Source: Xenopus tropicalis (taxonomy: Eukaryota; Chordata; Amphibia; Anura; Pipidae). Taken from it: 64,000 nucleotides of DNA. Below are positions 1-13,126 of this stretch, piece by piece. Every line of letters starts with the position of its first letter. Position 1 is the stretch's first letter. The DNA lies in assembly GCF_000004195.4 (NCBI RefSeq), contig NC_030680.2, positions 145,679,545 through 145,743,544 of the forward strand, in the 5' to 3' direction. The notes beneath the pieces are model-generated. The model saw only the letters and a list, made by a program, of their open reading frames with translations. It did no database searches and had not been told where the DNA came from. The position numbers and the translations under genes are program-made.

Positions 1-250
1 TTCTATGATTGCTGGTGCTGGTAATGGCACCAACTTATGAAGTACCTACATTTTCCCTGCAATAGAATCATGATACTTTATAATATTTGTATCATTTTGA
101 ACCAAAAAATGTTCTTGCACAGCCTTTCTATGCAAAGGGGAGTTGTATACATGCAGTATAGAACCTTTTATTTCTATCTGCAGTCTTGCAATTAATGATG
201 GATAAGCAAAGGGAAAATAGCTAAAAGAGTTAAAGAAATCATAAATGTTG

Positions 251-1062
251 TACAGGTATGAGATCCCGCTATACAGAAAGCTCTGAATTACGGAAAACCC
301 GTCTCCCATAGACTCCATTTTAATCAAATAATTTAGAATTTTAAAACTGATTTCCTTTTTCTCTCCAGTAATAAAACAGTACCTTGTAATTGATCCCAAC
401 TAAGATATAATTACCCCTTATTGGGGGCAGAACAGCCCTATTGGGTTTATTTAATGGTTAAATGATTCCCTTTTCTCTGTAATAATAAAACAGTACCTGT
501 ACTTGATCCCAACTAAGATATAATTACCCCTTATTGGGGGCAGAACAGCCCTATTGGGTTTATTTAATGGTTAAATGATTCCCTTTTCTCTGTAATAATA
601 AAACAGTACCTGTACTTGATCCCAACTAAGATATAATTACCCCTTATTGGGGGCAGAACAGCCCTATTGGGTTTATTTAATGGTTAAATGATTCCCTTTT
701 CTCTGTAATAATAAAACAGTACCTGTACTTGATCCCAACTAAGATATAATTACCCCTTATTGGGGGCAGAACAGCCCTATTGGGTTTATTTAATGGTTAA
801 ATGATTCCCTTTTCTCTGTAATAATAAAACAGTACCTGTACTTGATCCCAACTAAGATATAATTACCCCTTATTGGGGCAGAACAGCCCTATTGGGTTTA
901 TTTCATGGTTAAATGATTCCCTTTTCTCTGTAATAATAAAACAGTACCTGTACTTGATCCCAACTAAGATATAATTACCCCTTATTGGGGGCAGAACAGC
1001 CCTATTGGGTTTATTCAATATTGAAATGATTTGTAGTAGACTTAAGTTATGGAAATACATAT
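251..1062 (-). mobile_element. Family A MITE with internal 113-bp array, right end lost
   Basis: The left end reads TACAGGTATGAGATCCC followed by the family's subterminal block (clcccatagactcc-like, about 300-320). The 113-bp unit then repeats about six times (376-1016); the phrase CTTGATCCCAACTAAGATAT recurs every 112 or 113 bp. The last unit passes into the other subterminal block (agacttaagttatgg) and stops at an AT microsatellite, so the second terminal repeat is missing. No coding capacity. Orientation is relative to the unexpanded copy at 35249-35580. Confidence 0.85.
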
Positions 1063-1192
<130 letters not shown>

Positions 1193-2328
1193 TTATAATT
1201 TTAATTAATGATAGCTAAAGGAGTTAAAGAAATCACAAATGGTGATGAAATGTTGTATCTTCTTTTATGTGGAAGGAGGTAGGCCTTAGTTACATGAGCA
1301 AATGAGTCCACATTTCTAAAGAGGCAGAATACTTTTTAATTTCTCATGAAAGATCACTTGTAATTACACCCGTTGTAGCCTAGGTTGCCCAGGACAGAAT
1401 GCAAGAGAAGTCGCCCGGATGAAACAGATGAGATGACAATAGGGCTTTCAGGCATGGACAAAAAAGAAATGTACATAGAATGTTGAATCTAGCCCCTGGT
1501 TCTATTTATAAAGGCACTTGAGCTAAGTGGAAGGATTAAGTAAAAAAAAAAATCTTTGACTGTTTTAGTCTACCCCCTACAGCAGTATATATCCTAGCAT
1601 TTTTATTTAAGTTAAACATTTAGTAATTGGTCTTTCCATAGTTTGAATGGCCGAAAGCACTATTGTTTAATCAGTCACTTAACCACAAGTGGCTGAAAAA
1701 ATAGTGATGCTACTTTTAACGCCTCTGAGGTATTTTTGTTCCTATCTACAAACAGACATGCTCAGTTATAGAACTGATTTTAGTCCATAAGGCTATGCAT
1801 TTGCATTGACTGAATGGAAAAAATATCTCCATTAAAAAATAAGCAGGAAAGTGGGGTTATTGCTGTAACACGATTGCCGTTTGTCTTAAATCTGCCCCAA
1901 AACGTAATTATTTAACATAATTGTAAGTATGTAGACACTAGAGAGACTTTTCCACCACAAGGTTTTCATTTCTATCTCGAGGCAGATCATGAATCTGATT
2001 TGTTAAGAATATCTGAAGATGCACATGATCATTATTGGCATCTGAGAAGGAGAAGGCAAGCTAACCGCTTGGAACTTAATTGAATCTAATCATGTTGGAC
2101 AGACGTCAGGCAGCTAAGATTTTCAATGCTTTTATCATATAAAAAAAATCCTTCCTTTTTTTATTGTCAAAAAGTTCAGCTAAGGAATACATACAAAAAT
2201 GCTCCTTAATATTGTATAATATATTAAAAAAAAAAAGTAAACAACTAAGCCTATTTAATGTAAATATTCAATAATAAATGTATTCTGTAAAATAGTATCC
2301 CCCATAAGAATGATATTGCTTGTAAAAT
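1193..2328. other. intergenic/intronic sequence without recognised feature
   Basis: AT-rich unique-looking sequence upstream of the first recognised CADPS exon. I see no exon, RNA gene or terminal inverted repeats. Confidence 0.5.
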
Positions 2329-2968
<640 letters not shown>

Positions 2969-3189
2969 TAATGTTTAGAACATGGGATTTTCCTTCTTTA
3001 ATTGGCATCACCATAGCTAAAGTCTGCTAACAATCATGTAAACATTATAAACCTATACCCCGGGGATAGTGGCTGAAACTGGCACCAACAATACCTCCCC
3101 ATGATAATAGTTAGAAAAAGCATATTTTACAAACATAAACTTATAAACATCTAAACATCTGTGCTCAGGAAGTGACAAATATAGGAAGT

Positions 3190-3480
3190 GACAACATTAT
3201 ATATATTGGCTGGTTTGTCCCTGAGGAAGGGCACAGCTGGTGCTCAAAACGTTGGAATTTGGTGAATAAAACAGTGAGAAGTTCCTGTGAGAGCGATACT
3301 TTCTCTCTTTATCTGGGGTATACATTGTCTGTGTTGTTAGGAACCTGTTGTTTTCTTTGTATGAGGAGCAGTAACTCATAGCAACCAATCAGCTGGAAGC
3401 ATTTACTGTCCACCTTGTTAAAAGCAGTCATCTTATTGGTTGCTATTGGTTACTGCTCCTGGGCAAACTTAGTGCCTTGT
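3190..3480. repeat. dispersed repeat fragment, fold-back portion
   Basis: The first part contains ccctgaggaagggcac and caaaacgttgga, a phrase pattern common in amphibian dispersed repeats. The second part (3364-3464) has gagcagtaactcatagcaac opposite ttgctattggttactgctc, forming a stem. No TSD was resolved. Confidence 0.45.
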
Positions 3481-4718
3481 ATTACATATCGGGGTTAGAC
3501 ATTTACTTTAAACCAATACCATTGTTTTGCCATCAACATGGGTATTTGATAGCTTAATTATTATCAACTCCCAACTACAAAACTATCATTTAATTACTAC
3601 AGACGAAAAAGTATAAAAGAAAGAATTATTTGTTTCTGGGAAACATCATTGCAGCCATTTAAGAACATTCTGGAGGTTTCCAGATAATTTATCCCATACC
3701 TGTGTATGTATGTATGTATATATTTTTTTTCTTTAAAATAAGGCCATATGGAATTATAAAAAAATGGAATATGGATGGGATGTGTTTATTTTCTGTTTCA
3801 GTTATGTTGCTAGGATATATTAATATAAATATATTGTTTGGAGATTGCTTCAGAAATGAAATCAAATCCATATGAAATGCATATTATGGAAAAATACCAA
3901 CACAGATGCCCGCATTCTGTACATTATGGCTTCCATATTAAATATTGCTCGCTGGGGAATCATCTATACTGGCAAAAAGCTATCTTGCATAGATGTAGCC
4001 TTTGCAGAAGATGATTAAACATGGCCGTCCCCATAAAGTAGTGTCATAGCCAAATGCCAACTTATAATAAGGAAAATTAGCACGATACAGTAGGGATCAT
4101 GGGAACACATATGCCAAATTCTGGTTCAACAACCAGCCTCCATGTAATGAGTGACTTCCCACAGTGGCATTAGTTTTGGACACGCCTACCCTATCTGCTG
4201 CTTCCTTTTGCCAACACCACATGCCTCAGCTAAAAAACCCAGTTTGCACTTGATCGATTCCATTTGCACCCTGAATTCTCTTTGAAGTCGTAGGGAGCAG
4301 ATGGAGGCTTCATTGAGGCAATTAGTGCACTGCAGGCAACAGAAACCACCAGCTGCTCTTTAATGCTTAGATGTGCCCAGAATTATGAAAGCACAATATA
4401 GGTATCACCTCTGTCAATGAACTTTAATTACAGACTGGAAATTTTTTGCGTTATACAAACTGGCAAGTACTTCTGTTTATCTTTAAGTGTAATAAGCCAA
4501 TCAATAGTCGCGTTCCTTGTTTTAAAAATAATAAGTTAGGTAAATGTTTTATAATTAAGCTCAACATTCTATGAATTATATATTATAAGAATTCTTCCTA
4601 CATGGTTTTATCAGTATATTTTACCTATTGCTGGTCTCCATAAATAAACATTCATCGTTTAGCATCGATGCAATATTTCTTATCTAATAACCAGCCCTTA
4701 ATCTTTCATTCTCAACAG
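3481..4718. other. sequence upstream of the first recognised CADPS exon
   Basis: No repeat or gene recognised apart from the acceptor region of the exon at 4719. Mainly AT-rich unique-looking intron. Confidence 0.5.
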
Positions 4719-4866
4719 AACTAGAATTGCATTCGAAGTCAAACTGCAGAAAACCAGTCGATCAACAGACTTCCGAGTACCGCAATCAATATGCACCATG
4801 TTTAATGTTATGGTTGATGCCAAAGCTCAGTCAACGAAACTTTGTAGCATGGAAATGGGCCAAGAG
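4719..4866 (+). CDS. cadps: CADPS internal exon, 148 bp
   Basis: The exon follows a pyrimidine-rich acceptor (ttcattctcaacag) and ends at GAG|gtaagg. The first base completes a split codon; the next 49 codons are open. They include [18 protein letters not shown], then [15 protein letters not shown] and end SMEMGQE, which I recognise as calcium-dependent secretion activator. CAPS proteins prime dense-core vesicles for calcium-triggered fusion at the plasma membrane, using C2, PH and MUN (MHD1) domains; this segment lies near the C-terminal side of the MUN region. The exon ends in phase 0, matching the next exon. The upstream exon is not visible in positions 1-4718. CADPS2 is the alternative paralogue, but the downstream exons fit CADPS better. 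The splice sites and protein match are seen directly; the function is family knowledge. Confidence 0.95.
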
Positions 4867-5708
4867 GTAAGGCTCTTTAATGATGAATGCATGGCGAGAA
4901 CTATATGAGAATGGTAAAATAAGCCACTGCAACCTTGCTGTCTAATTAGAAAGAGACAAATCAGCGTGTATTGGGAGTCACAACTCTGCTTTGCTTTCTA
5001 TAATATTATTAGAAACAAACAATGCTTCTCACTTTCATCTTATTCATCTGTTTCCGCGTTCGGTCTGACCTGTTTCTTTGTTTGGTCCAACTCCATCAAT
5101 TCTAGTTTCTCCTTCGATTATTCTAAAGCTTTCCGTTTATTTAAGCTTTGGGATGTATAATGCTTTCATCAAATCAGCGAGGCATTAATATACCCCCCCC
5201 CCCCCCAATGTTCTACAAAATAAAAAAAAATTAATACTTCCGTTTATGAGATTCAGCAATATAGTAATACTATCCCTCGGCAAAGGTTGCAATTAAATAC
5301 AATGCTCACAAGGTCATGTTCTTTGTTTCATAATTGCTTCCGCAATTTTAGCAAAGGTACTTTTGAAGTTGGTGCCACTAGGATTTTTTTGGAAGCCACT
5401 ACGCTGAATAGAAAGGTATCATTATGAGAACTATACACCGTACAAAGGCATTTCTATAACTTATAACATTTAACTCTTAGAATGTGATAATAAGAAAAGA
5501 ATCGAAAAAGAAAAATCAAAAGAAAAATATTTTGTTCCCCTGTGTCAGCTCACAGAGCATTTATAAAAGTTCTATTTCTTTGGGCCGTATTAATGGCCTA
5601 CATCTTTAAAGTCTTTCCTAGTGTATATTACAAAGTAAACAATTTCTCATTTGTATATGTTTCTACCAAAAAAAAATGGCACCTGTCATGTTTTATTGGA
5701 GTCAACTC
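4867..5708. other. CADPS intron, start
   Basis: Unique-looking intron following the 148-bp exon. The only notable element is a short poly-C run near 5192-5206. No coding signal. Confidence 0.5.
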
Positions 5709-5711
5709 TTA

Positions 5712-6181
5712 GGGGCACATTTACTAACCCAAGAACGGGCCGAATGCGTCCGATTGCGTTTTTTTCGTAATGATCGGTAATTTTGCGATTTTTTTCGTAT
5801 TTTTGGCGATTTTTTCGGCGTCTTTACGATTTTTGCGTAAAAACGCGAGTTTTTCGTAGCCATTACGAACGTTGCGCAAAGTCGCGATTTTTTCGTAGCG
5901 TTAAAACTTGCGCGAACCGTCGCGCCTTTTAAGTTTTAACGCTACGAAAAAGGCGCGACTTTGCGCGCAAGTGTTAACGCTACGAAAAAATCGCGATTTT
6001 GCGCAACTTTCGTAATGGCTACGAAAAACTCGCGTTTTTACGCAAAAATCGCAAAGACGCCGAAAAAATCGCAAAAAATACGAAAAAAATCGCAAAATTA
6101 CCGAAAAAGTTGCAAAATGTTCGTTTCCAATCGGAATTTTTCCAATTCAGATTCAAAATCGTGTCTTAGTAAATCAGCCCC
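5712..6181. mobile_element. Family E Harbinger-like fold-back MITE, 470 bp
   Basis: The ends are GGGGCACATTTACTAA and its imperfect complement TTAGTAAATCAGCCCC, flanked by TTA at 5709-5711 and 6182-6184. The interior is a long imperfect palindrome centred near 5945, rich in tttttcg/cgaaaaa. TTA target sites and GGGGC ends fit the PIF/Harbinger group. No transposase frame; the open frames here come from the palindrome. Confidence 0.85.
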
Positions 6182-6540
6182 TTAGACAGTCCTTCTCAAC
6201 AAAGAACTTATTTAGTACTTTACTAAATTGTCCCACAACAGTTTATACAGGACGTTGTGTATTAATGAAAATTAATGAAAAAAGACAATTTCAAAAATTG
6301 AAAGATTCTGAGAGTATTCATATTTAACAACTAAAGCAAAAGATTTTGACGTGATTTTGCCAAGATTTTGCCAATATACAAATACTTTTTTTTTAACCAA
6401 AGTTTTTATTTAAATTTAATTATTGTGCTTATTTGATAAATTGTATTGCTGCAAACAACTCACACTGTTCTAACTAGCTGGGCACAAATCAGTAGTGTGT
6501 AACACACTAACGCCACACTTCAAAATATTGCACAGATACC

Positions 6541-7622
6541 GATCTCTGTAATAATAAAGTAAAGCCTTGTACTTGATCCCAACTAAGATATAATTACCCC
6601 TTATTGGGGGCAGAACAGCCCTATTGGGTTTATTTCATGGTTAAATGATTCCCTTTTCTCTGTAATAATAAAACAGTACCTGTACTTGATCCCAACTAAG
6701 ATATAATTACCCCTTATTGGGGCAGAACAGCCCTATTGGGTTTATTTCATGGTTAAATGATTCCCTTTTCTCTGTAATAATAAAACAGTACCTGTACTTG
6801 ATCCCAACTAAGATATAATTACCCCTTATTGGGGGCAGAACAGCCCTATTGGGTTTATTTCATGGTTAAATGATTCCCTTTTCTCTGTAATAATAAAACA
6901 GTACCTGTACTTGATCCCAACTAAGATATAATTACCCCTTATTGGGGGCAGAACAGCCCTATTGGGTTTATTTCATGGTTAAATGATTCCCTTTTCTCTG
7001 TAATAATAAAACAGTACCTGTACTTGATCCCAACTAAGATATAATTACCCCTTATTGGGGGCAGAACAGCCCTATTGGGTTTATTTAATGGTTAAATGAT
7101 TCCCTTTTCTCTGTAATAATAAAACAGTACCTGTACTTGATCCCAACTAAGATATAATTACCCCTTATTGGGGCAGAACAGCCCTATTGGGTTTATTATA
7201 TGTTTAAATAATATTTTAGTAGACTTATTGGCTAATTTATGAGTTTTCGAGTTTGTGAATTGAAGTCCGTTAGTCTAAATCGAATACACTTGCATATTGA
7301 ATGCTCACTTATTTATTAATAAGTAAAACCCATTCTAATAACAAAACTCGAATTCCTCAAATTTTTCAAGTTTACAAACTCAGAATACTCAAAAATGCAA
7401 ATTTGGTTTGACTTTTCATAGGACAAGTTTTCGGATATTTGGCATTTAATAAATATCAGACATTTGAGTTTTTAAACCATAATATGAATTTAAATTTTTT
7501 TAGCACACAAAATCTGGAATCATGAAACTGGATCTTTAACAAATCCCCCCCTTAAAATATGGATATCCAAAGACCCCTTTTCAAGAAAACCCCAGGTCCT
7601 GAGCATTCTGGATAATAGATTG
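6541..7622 (-). mobile_element. Family A MITE with six-unit 113-bp array, interrupted by an insertion
   Basis: The array of the 112/113-bp unit spans about 6545-7195. The subterminal block breaks off at tagtagactta (about 7225) and resumes at about 7552 (aaatatggatatcc through gagcattctggataat). An insertion therefore occupies about 7226-7551, flanked by TTA on both sides. The left terminal repeat is absent. The insert has AT-rich ends and a C-run (aaatcccccc) and no recognisable coding. Confidence 0.75.
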
Positions 7623-7629
7623 CGTAATA

Positions 7630-9446
7630 ATTCTTCGTAACAGCTCTTCATCTTCCCCTAGGAAATAATAGGAGTAACAGTTCTTTACCCCACCCCCCTT
7701 AGGAAATAATAGGAGTAACAGTTCTTTACCCCACCCCCCTTAGGAAATAATAGGAGTAACAGTTCTTCACCCTCCCTTAGGAAATAATAGGAGTAACAGT
7801 TCTTTACCCTTCCCTGGGAAATAATAGGAGTAACAGTTCTTTAACAAAAAGGAAAATACAGCTGGTGTGCCACAAAATGTGAAATTCAGTGAGGAGGCTC
7901 AATCACAATGGTGTAGATTTCGCCAGGTCTACAAATTGGTACCATGTAGAAATAAAAAAATCCACTGGAGAGCCAAATGCGTTCTGTGTTGTTTATTAAT
8001 TCAGAGATGCATAGCACTACATGTTTCGGACCGCTGGGGTCCTTCCTCTGCACCAGAGGAAGGACCCCAGCGGTCCGAAACATGTAGTGCTATGCATCTC
8101 TGAATTAATAAACAACACAGAACGCATTTGGCTCTCCAGTGGATTTTTTTATTTCTACATGGTAACAGTTCTTTACCCTTCCCTGGGAAATAATAGGAGT
8201 AACAGTTCTTTACCCTTCCCTGGGAAATAATAGGAGTAACAGTTCTTCATCCTCCCCTAGGAAATAATAGGAGTAACAGTTCTTCATCTTCCCCTAGGAA
8301 ATAATAGGAGTAACAGTTCTTCACCCTTCCCTGGGAAATAATAGGAGTAACAGTTCTTCACCCTCCCTAGGAAATAATAGGAGTAAGAGTTGTTCATCTT
8401 CCCCTAGGAAATAATAGGAGTAACAGTTCTTTACCCTTCCTTGGGAAATAATAGGAGTAACAGTTCTTCATCCTCCCCTAGGAAATAATAGGAGTAACAG
8501 TTCTTCATCCTCCCCTAGGAAATAATAGGAGTAACAGTTCTTCATCTTCCCCTAGGAAATAATAGGAGTGACAGTTCTTCACCCTCCCCTAGGAAATAAT
8601 AGGAGTAACAGTTGTTCATCTTCCCCTAGGAAATAATAGGAGTAACAGTTCTTCATCCTCCCCTAGGAAATAATAGGAGTAACAGTTTTTCACCCTCCCC
8701 TAGGAAATAATAGGAGTGACAGTTCTTCGCCCTCCCTAGGAAATAATAGGAGTAACAGTTCTTTACCCTTCCCTGGGAAATAATAGGAGTAACAGTTCTT
8801 CATCCTCCCCTAGGAAATAATAGGAGTAACAGTTCTTCATCTTCCCCTAGGAAATAATAGGAGTAACAGTTCTTCGCCCTCCCTAGGAAATAATAGGAGT
8901 AACAGTTCTTCACCCTCCCTAGGAAATAATAGGAGTAACAGTTCTTTACCCTTCCTTGGGAAATAATAGGAGTAACAGTTCTTCATCCTCCCCTAGGAAA
9001 TAATAGGAGTAACAGTTTTTCACCCTCCCCTAGGAAATAATAGGAGTGACAGTTCTTCGCCCTCCCTAGGAAATAATAGGAGTAACAGTTCTTTACCCTT
9101 CCCTGGGAAATAATAGGAGTAACAGTTCTTCATCCTCCCCTAGGAAATAATAGGAGTAACAGTTCTTCATCTTCCCCTAGGAAATAATAGGAGTAACAGT
9201 TCTTCGCCCTCCCTAGGAAATAATAGGAGTAACAGTTCTTCACCCTCCCTAGGAAATAATAGGAGTAACAGTTCTTTACCCTTCCTTGGGAAATAATAGG
9301 AGTAACAGTTCTTCATCCTCCCCTAGGAAATAATAGGAGTAACAGTTCTTCATCCTCCCTTAGGAAATAAAAGGAGTAACAGTTCTTCGCCCCCCCTAAG
9401 GAAATAATAGGAGTGACAGTTCTTCACCCTCCCGTAGGAAATAATA
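7630..9446. repeat. 37-bp minisatellite with higher-order duplication
   Basis: The unit aggaaataataggagtaaca plus gttcttcatcttcccct recurs with 35-37 bp spacing. It is interrupted by an insertion at 7844-8162. Monomer variants occur in blocks, and positions 8641-8970 and 8971-9300 are near-identical 330-bp blocks of about nine monomers each. No host transposon ends recognised. Confidence 0.93.
7844..8162. mobile_element. insertion containing a perfect 225-bp palindrome
   Basis: The insert splits the 37-bp array and is flanked by taacagttcttta at 7831-7843 and 8163-8175. This could be a 13-bp TSD or simply the array resuming. From 7940 to 8164 the sequence is an inverted repeat with 111-bp arms and a 3-bp spacer (CAC, 8051-8053), with no mismatch that I could find. 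The arms contain aggaaggaccccagcggtcc and gaaacatg, a phrase typical of amphibian dispersed repeats. Identical open frames in opposite directions are a consequence of the palindrome. Confidence 0.85.
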
Positions 9447-10475
9447 ATAACAGATTTGAGCTAATTATATATCAATTATATTTTGGTTTAAGATACAAAT
9501 GTAAAACTGGAAACATTAGCCATTTTTTCAGTCTTGAGAACAGCCCTTTGCTTTAAAGAAAAAGACTGCAAAATGTGCTTATTTTTTATAAAATATTGGC
9601 TTAGCCTAACCATCCATATAATGATAGGTGATTTCAATTAAAAAAATGATAGATATCCTTAGCTTTTATTGTAAATGGTAGTTTTAAAGAAATATCCATC
9701 ATGCCTAAGGTTCCATGGTGGCCCTTTAGAATAACAACCTATATAAATAGTGCTTAATTCCAATAGGTTCTGAAACAGATGAGATAATTGAGTGCTACAA
9801 ACCCCAGAATCTTTACATATTTCCTGTACAACTAATGGAGCTGTAAGGGCTGATTGGTCAGGGCAAGTACAATATTAAATTCCCCCCAGTCAGACAAAAA
9901 AGCCCGGCCTTTCACTCAAGCAAGTAAATATGTGTGTGAAACGCTCTAATGAATGTCTGCTGCGTCTAGTATTCTGTACACACTCAAATCCTCAGAGAAA
10001 AGGTTTAATTGAAAATCATCTGCATGATATGCTTGTCAATACATTTCACGCTGTATTATTTTGCACACGCCTAGTCATTATCCTTTTGCTAAAACCCATA
10101 ATTTATCAGCTATAAGTTTGCAACCAGCCAAACCTTGCCAGTTCTACTGGGCAACTGTATAACAAAATATGCAGCAGCTCATTCTAAACATCCCAAGAGA
10201 AATTTTGCCGTGAAAGTATGTGATTTTATTCTTCCAAGTACAATTCCCTGAGTTGTTCAGCTGTTTTAACACTGGAGTTTGCTGGTCCCATCCCCACTGT
10301 GGAGCCTCAGCTTTGGGGTTACTCCTGAGGAAGGTTGCTGTCCCTCAAAACTTCATGATATTTTTATGCATCGTTATAAATGGGACAGTAACATTTAGAT
10401 TTTACTTGTGGTTCTGAGTGGTTTGATAGATTTCCACTCAGACACTCAGGTGGGCTCCAGAGCGCTAGTACAAGT
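9447..10475. other. intron without recognised gene; one dispersed-repeat fragment
   Basis: Mostly AT-rich intron. Near 10321-10360 the phrase ctcctgaggaaggttgctg followed by ctcaaaacttcatg resembles other dispersed repeats of this genome. No TIR or TSD resolved. Confidence 0.45.
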
Positions 10476-11583
10476 GCGGGATCCATTATCCCGAAAGTTC
10501 TGAATTACATCATCCTTATATATATTTATATATTACCCCTTATTGGGGCAGAACAGTCCTAAGAACAGTCCTATTGGGTTTATTTAATGGTTAAATGATT
10601 CCCTTTTCTCTGTAAAAATAAAACAGTACCTGTACTTGATCCCAACTAAGATATAATTACCCCTTATTGGGGGCAGAACAGCCCTATTGGGTTTATTTAA
10701 TGGTTAAATGATTCCCTTTTCTCTGTAATAATAAAACAGTACCTGTACTTGATCCCAACTAAGATATAATTACCCCTTATTGGGGGCAGAACAGCCCTAT
10801 TGGGTTTATTTAATGGTTAAATGATTCCCTTTTCTCTGTAATAATAAAACAGTACCTGTACTTGATCCCAACTAAGATATAATTACCCCTTATTGGGGGC
10901 AGAAAAGCCCTATTGGGTTTATTTAATGGTTAAATGATTCCCTTTTCTCTGTAATAAAAAAACAGTACCTGTACTTGATCCCAACTAAGATATAATTACC
11001 CCTTATTGGGGCAGAACAGCCCTATTGGGTTTATTTAATGGTTAAATGATTCCCTTTTCTCTGTAATAATAAAACAGTACCTGTACTTGATCCCAACTAA
11101 GATATAATTACCCCTTATTGGGGGCAGAACAGCCCTATTGGGTTTATTTAATGGTTAAATGATTCCCTTTTCTCTGTAATAATAAAACAGTACCTGTACT
11201 TGATCCCAACTAAGATATAATTACCCCTTATTGGGGCAGAACAGCCCTATTGGGTTTATTTCATGGTTAAATGATTCCCTTTTCTCTGTAATAATAAAAC
11301 AGTACCTGTACTTGATCCCAACTAAGATATAATTACCCCTTATTGGGGCAGAACAGCCCTATTGGGTTTATTTCATGGTTAAATGATTCCCTTTTCTCTG
11401 TAATAATAAAACAGTACCTGTACTTGATCCCAACTAAGATATAATTACCCCTTATTGGGGGCAGAACAGCCCTATTGGGTTTATTTAATGGTTAAATGAT
11501 TCCCTTTTCTCTGTAATAATAAAACAGTACCTGTACTTGATCCCAACTAAGATATAATTACCCCTTATTGGGGGCAGAACAGT
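10476..11583 (-). mobile_element. Family A MITE fragment with about nine 113-bp units
   Basis: It opens with the degraded end gcgggatccattatccc and tctgaattac, then enters the array (about 10525-11583). A small internal duplication, cagtcctaagaacagtcct, marks 10555-10575. The array ends abruptly at ggggcagaacagtcc with no second terminal repeat. Confidence 0.85.
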
Positions 11584-11589
11584 CCAGTC

Positions 11590-12058
11590 ATTGGCCTGTT
11601 AGCCAAGTGACTATATCAACCTACTAACCAACCATTGGATTAACCATTTTAAATATCCACTTCATTGGCATCCTGGTCAAATAAATAGAACTTTAGATGG
11701 AGGCATATTTCTTATCAGCGTCCAGTTTGTTCTCCTTCAGAATCTGTGCATTAATTAATTCTCTGACTACTAAATATATATCATTTATGTTATTGTTTAT
11801 TTTTGCTGATGGATTCAGTCCAAGCAAATTACATTTAGAGTTGGAAACATACTTTTAAATATGCAGCAATTATCCAGACATTTTTTTTTTTTCATTTTAA
11901 TGGCAAAAAGCCCAATTTAGGTATATACTTTTTCCAGTTCAGTTGGCTTTGCCTTTTAGACTCTAAAGAACATTTGGTGTATTAAGATGTATACAGTATG
12001 TATTCAATACAGTATGACTATGAAGATTTTTCATTCATCCAGGTCATGGTATATCTAG
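11590..12058. other. intron without recognised feature
   Basis: AT-rich, unique-looking; nothing recognised. Confidence 0.5.
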
Positions 12059-12235
12059 TATAAATAAATCTAAAGAAACTGGACTTGTTCAGTAATCACT
12101 GAAGATGTTTCACTACTCATCCGAGCAGCTTCTTCAGTTCATACCAGTCAGTTGAGCTGAAGAAGCTGCTCGGGTGAGTAGTGAAACATCTTCAGTGATT
12201 ACTGAACAAGTCCAGTTGCTTTAGATTTATTTATA
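12059..12235. mobile_element. fold-back element, 79-bp arms
   Basis: The left arm (12059-12137) and right arm (12157-12235) are complementary with about two mismatches; the loop is 19 bp. The arms contain tcactactcatccgagcag and cttcttcag. The right end (tatttata) shares its TA with the start of the next Family A MITE, so one inserted at the edge of the other. Confidence 0.85.
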
Positions 12236-13126
12236 CAGGTATAGAACCCATTATCCATAATGCTCGGGACCAAGGGTATTCCGGATAAGGGGTCTTCCCG
12301 TACTTTGGATATTCATACCTTAAGTCTACTAAAAACTTAATAAAACATTAATAAAACCCAATAGGACTGTTCTGCCCCCAATAAGGGGTAATTATATCTT
12401 AGTTGGGATCAAGTACAGGTACTGTTTTATTATTACAGAGAAAAGGGAATCATTTAACCATTAAATAAACCCAATAGGGCTGTTCTGCCCCCAATAAGGG
12501 GTAATTATATCTTAGTTGGGATCAAGTACAGGTACTGTTTTATTATTACAGAGAAAAGGGAATCATTTAACCATTAAATAAACCCAATAGGGCTGTTCTG
12601 CCCCCAATAAGGGGTAATTATATCTTAGTTGGGATCAAGTACAGGTACTGTTTTATTATTACAGAGAAAAGGGAATCATTTAACCATTAAATAAACCCAA
12701 TAGGGCTGTTCTGCCCCCAATAAGGGGTAATTATATCTTAGTTGGGATCAAGTACAGGTACTGTTTTATTATTACAGAGAAAAGGGAATCATTTAACCAT
12801 GAAATAAACCCAATAGGGCTGTTCTGCCCCAATAAGGGGTAATTATATCTTAGTTGGGATCAAGTACAGGTACTGTTTTATTATTACAGAGAAAAGGGAA
12901 TCATTTAACCATGAAATAAACCCAATAGGGCTGTTCTGCCCCCAATAAGGGGTAATTATATCTTAGTTGGGATCAAGTACAGGTACTGTTTTATTATTAC
13001 AGAGAAAAGTGAATCAGTTTTAAAATTCTGAATTATTTTATTAAAATGGAGTTTATGGGAGACAGGCTGTCCGTAATTGGGAGCTTTCTTGATAACGGGT
13101 TTCCGGATAAGGGATCCCATACCTGC
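12234..13126 (+). mobile_element. Family A MITE, both ends present, six-unit 113-bp array
   Basis: The left end is TACAGGTATAGAACCCATT and the right end is ggataagggatcccatacct. Between the subterminal blocks the 112/113-bp unit is repeated about six times (12350-13010). This is the clearest expanded copy in the window because both subterminal blocks survive. Its structure matches the 332-bp element at 35249 plus extra units. Confidence 0.92.

Noticed and set aside
7867..8230. Repeated frame beginning MFRTAGVLPL on both strands
   Set aside because: The duplicate peptides come from the two arms of the palindrome and are not genes.
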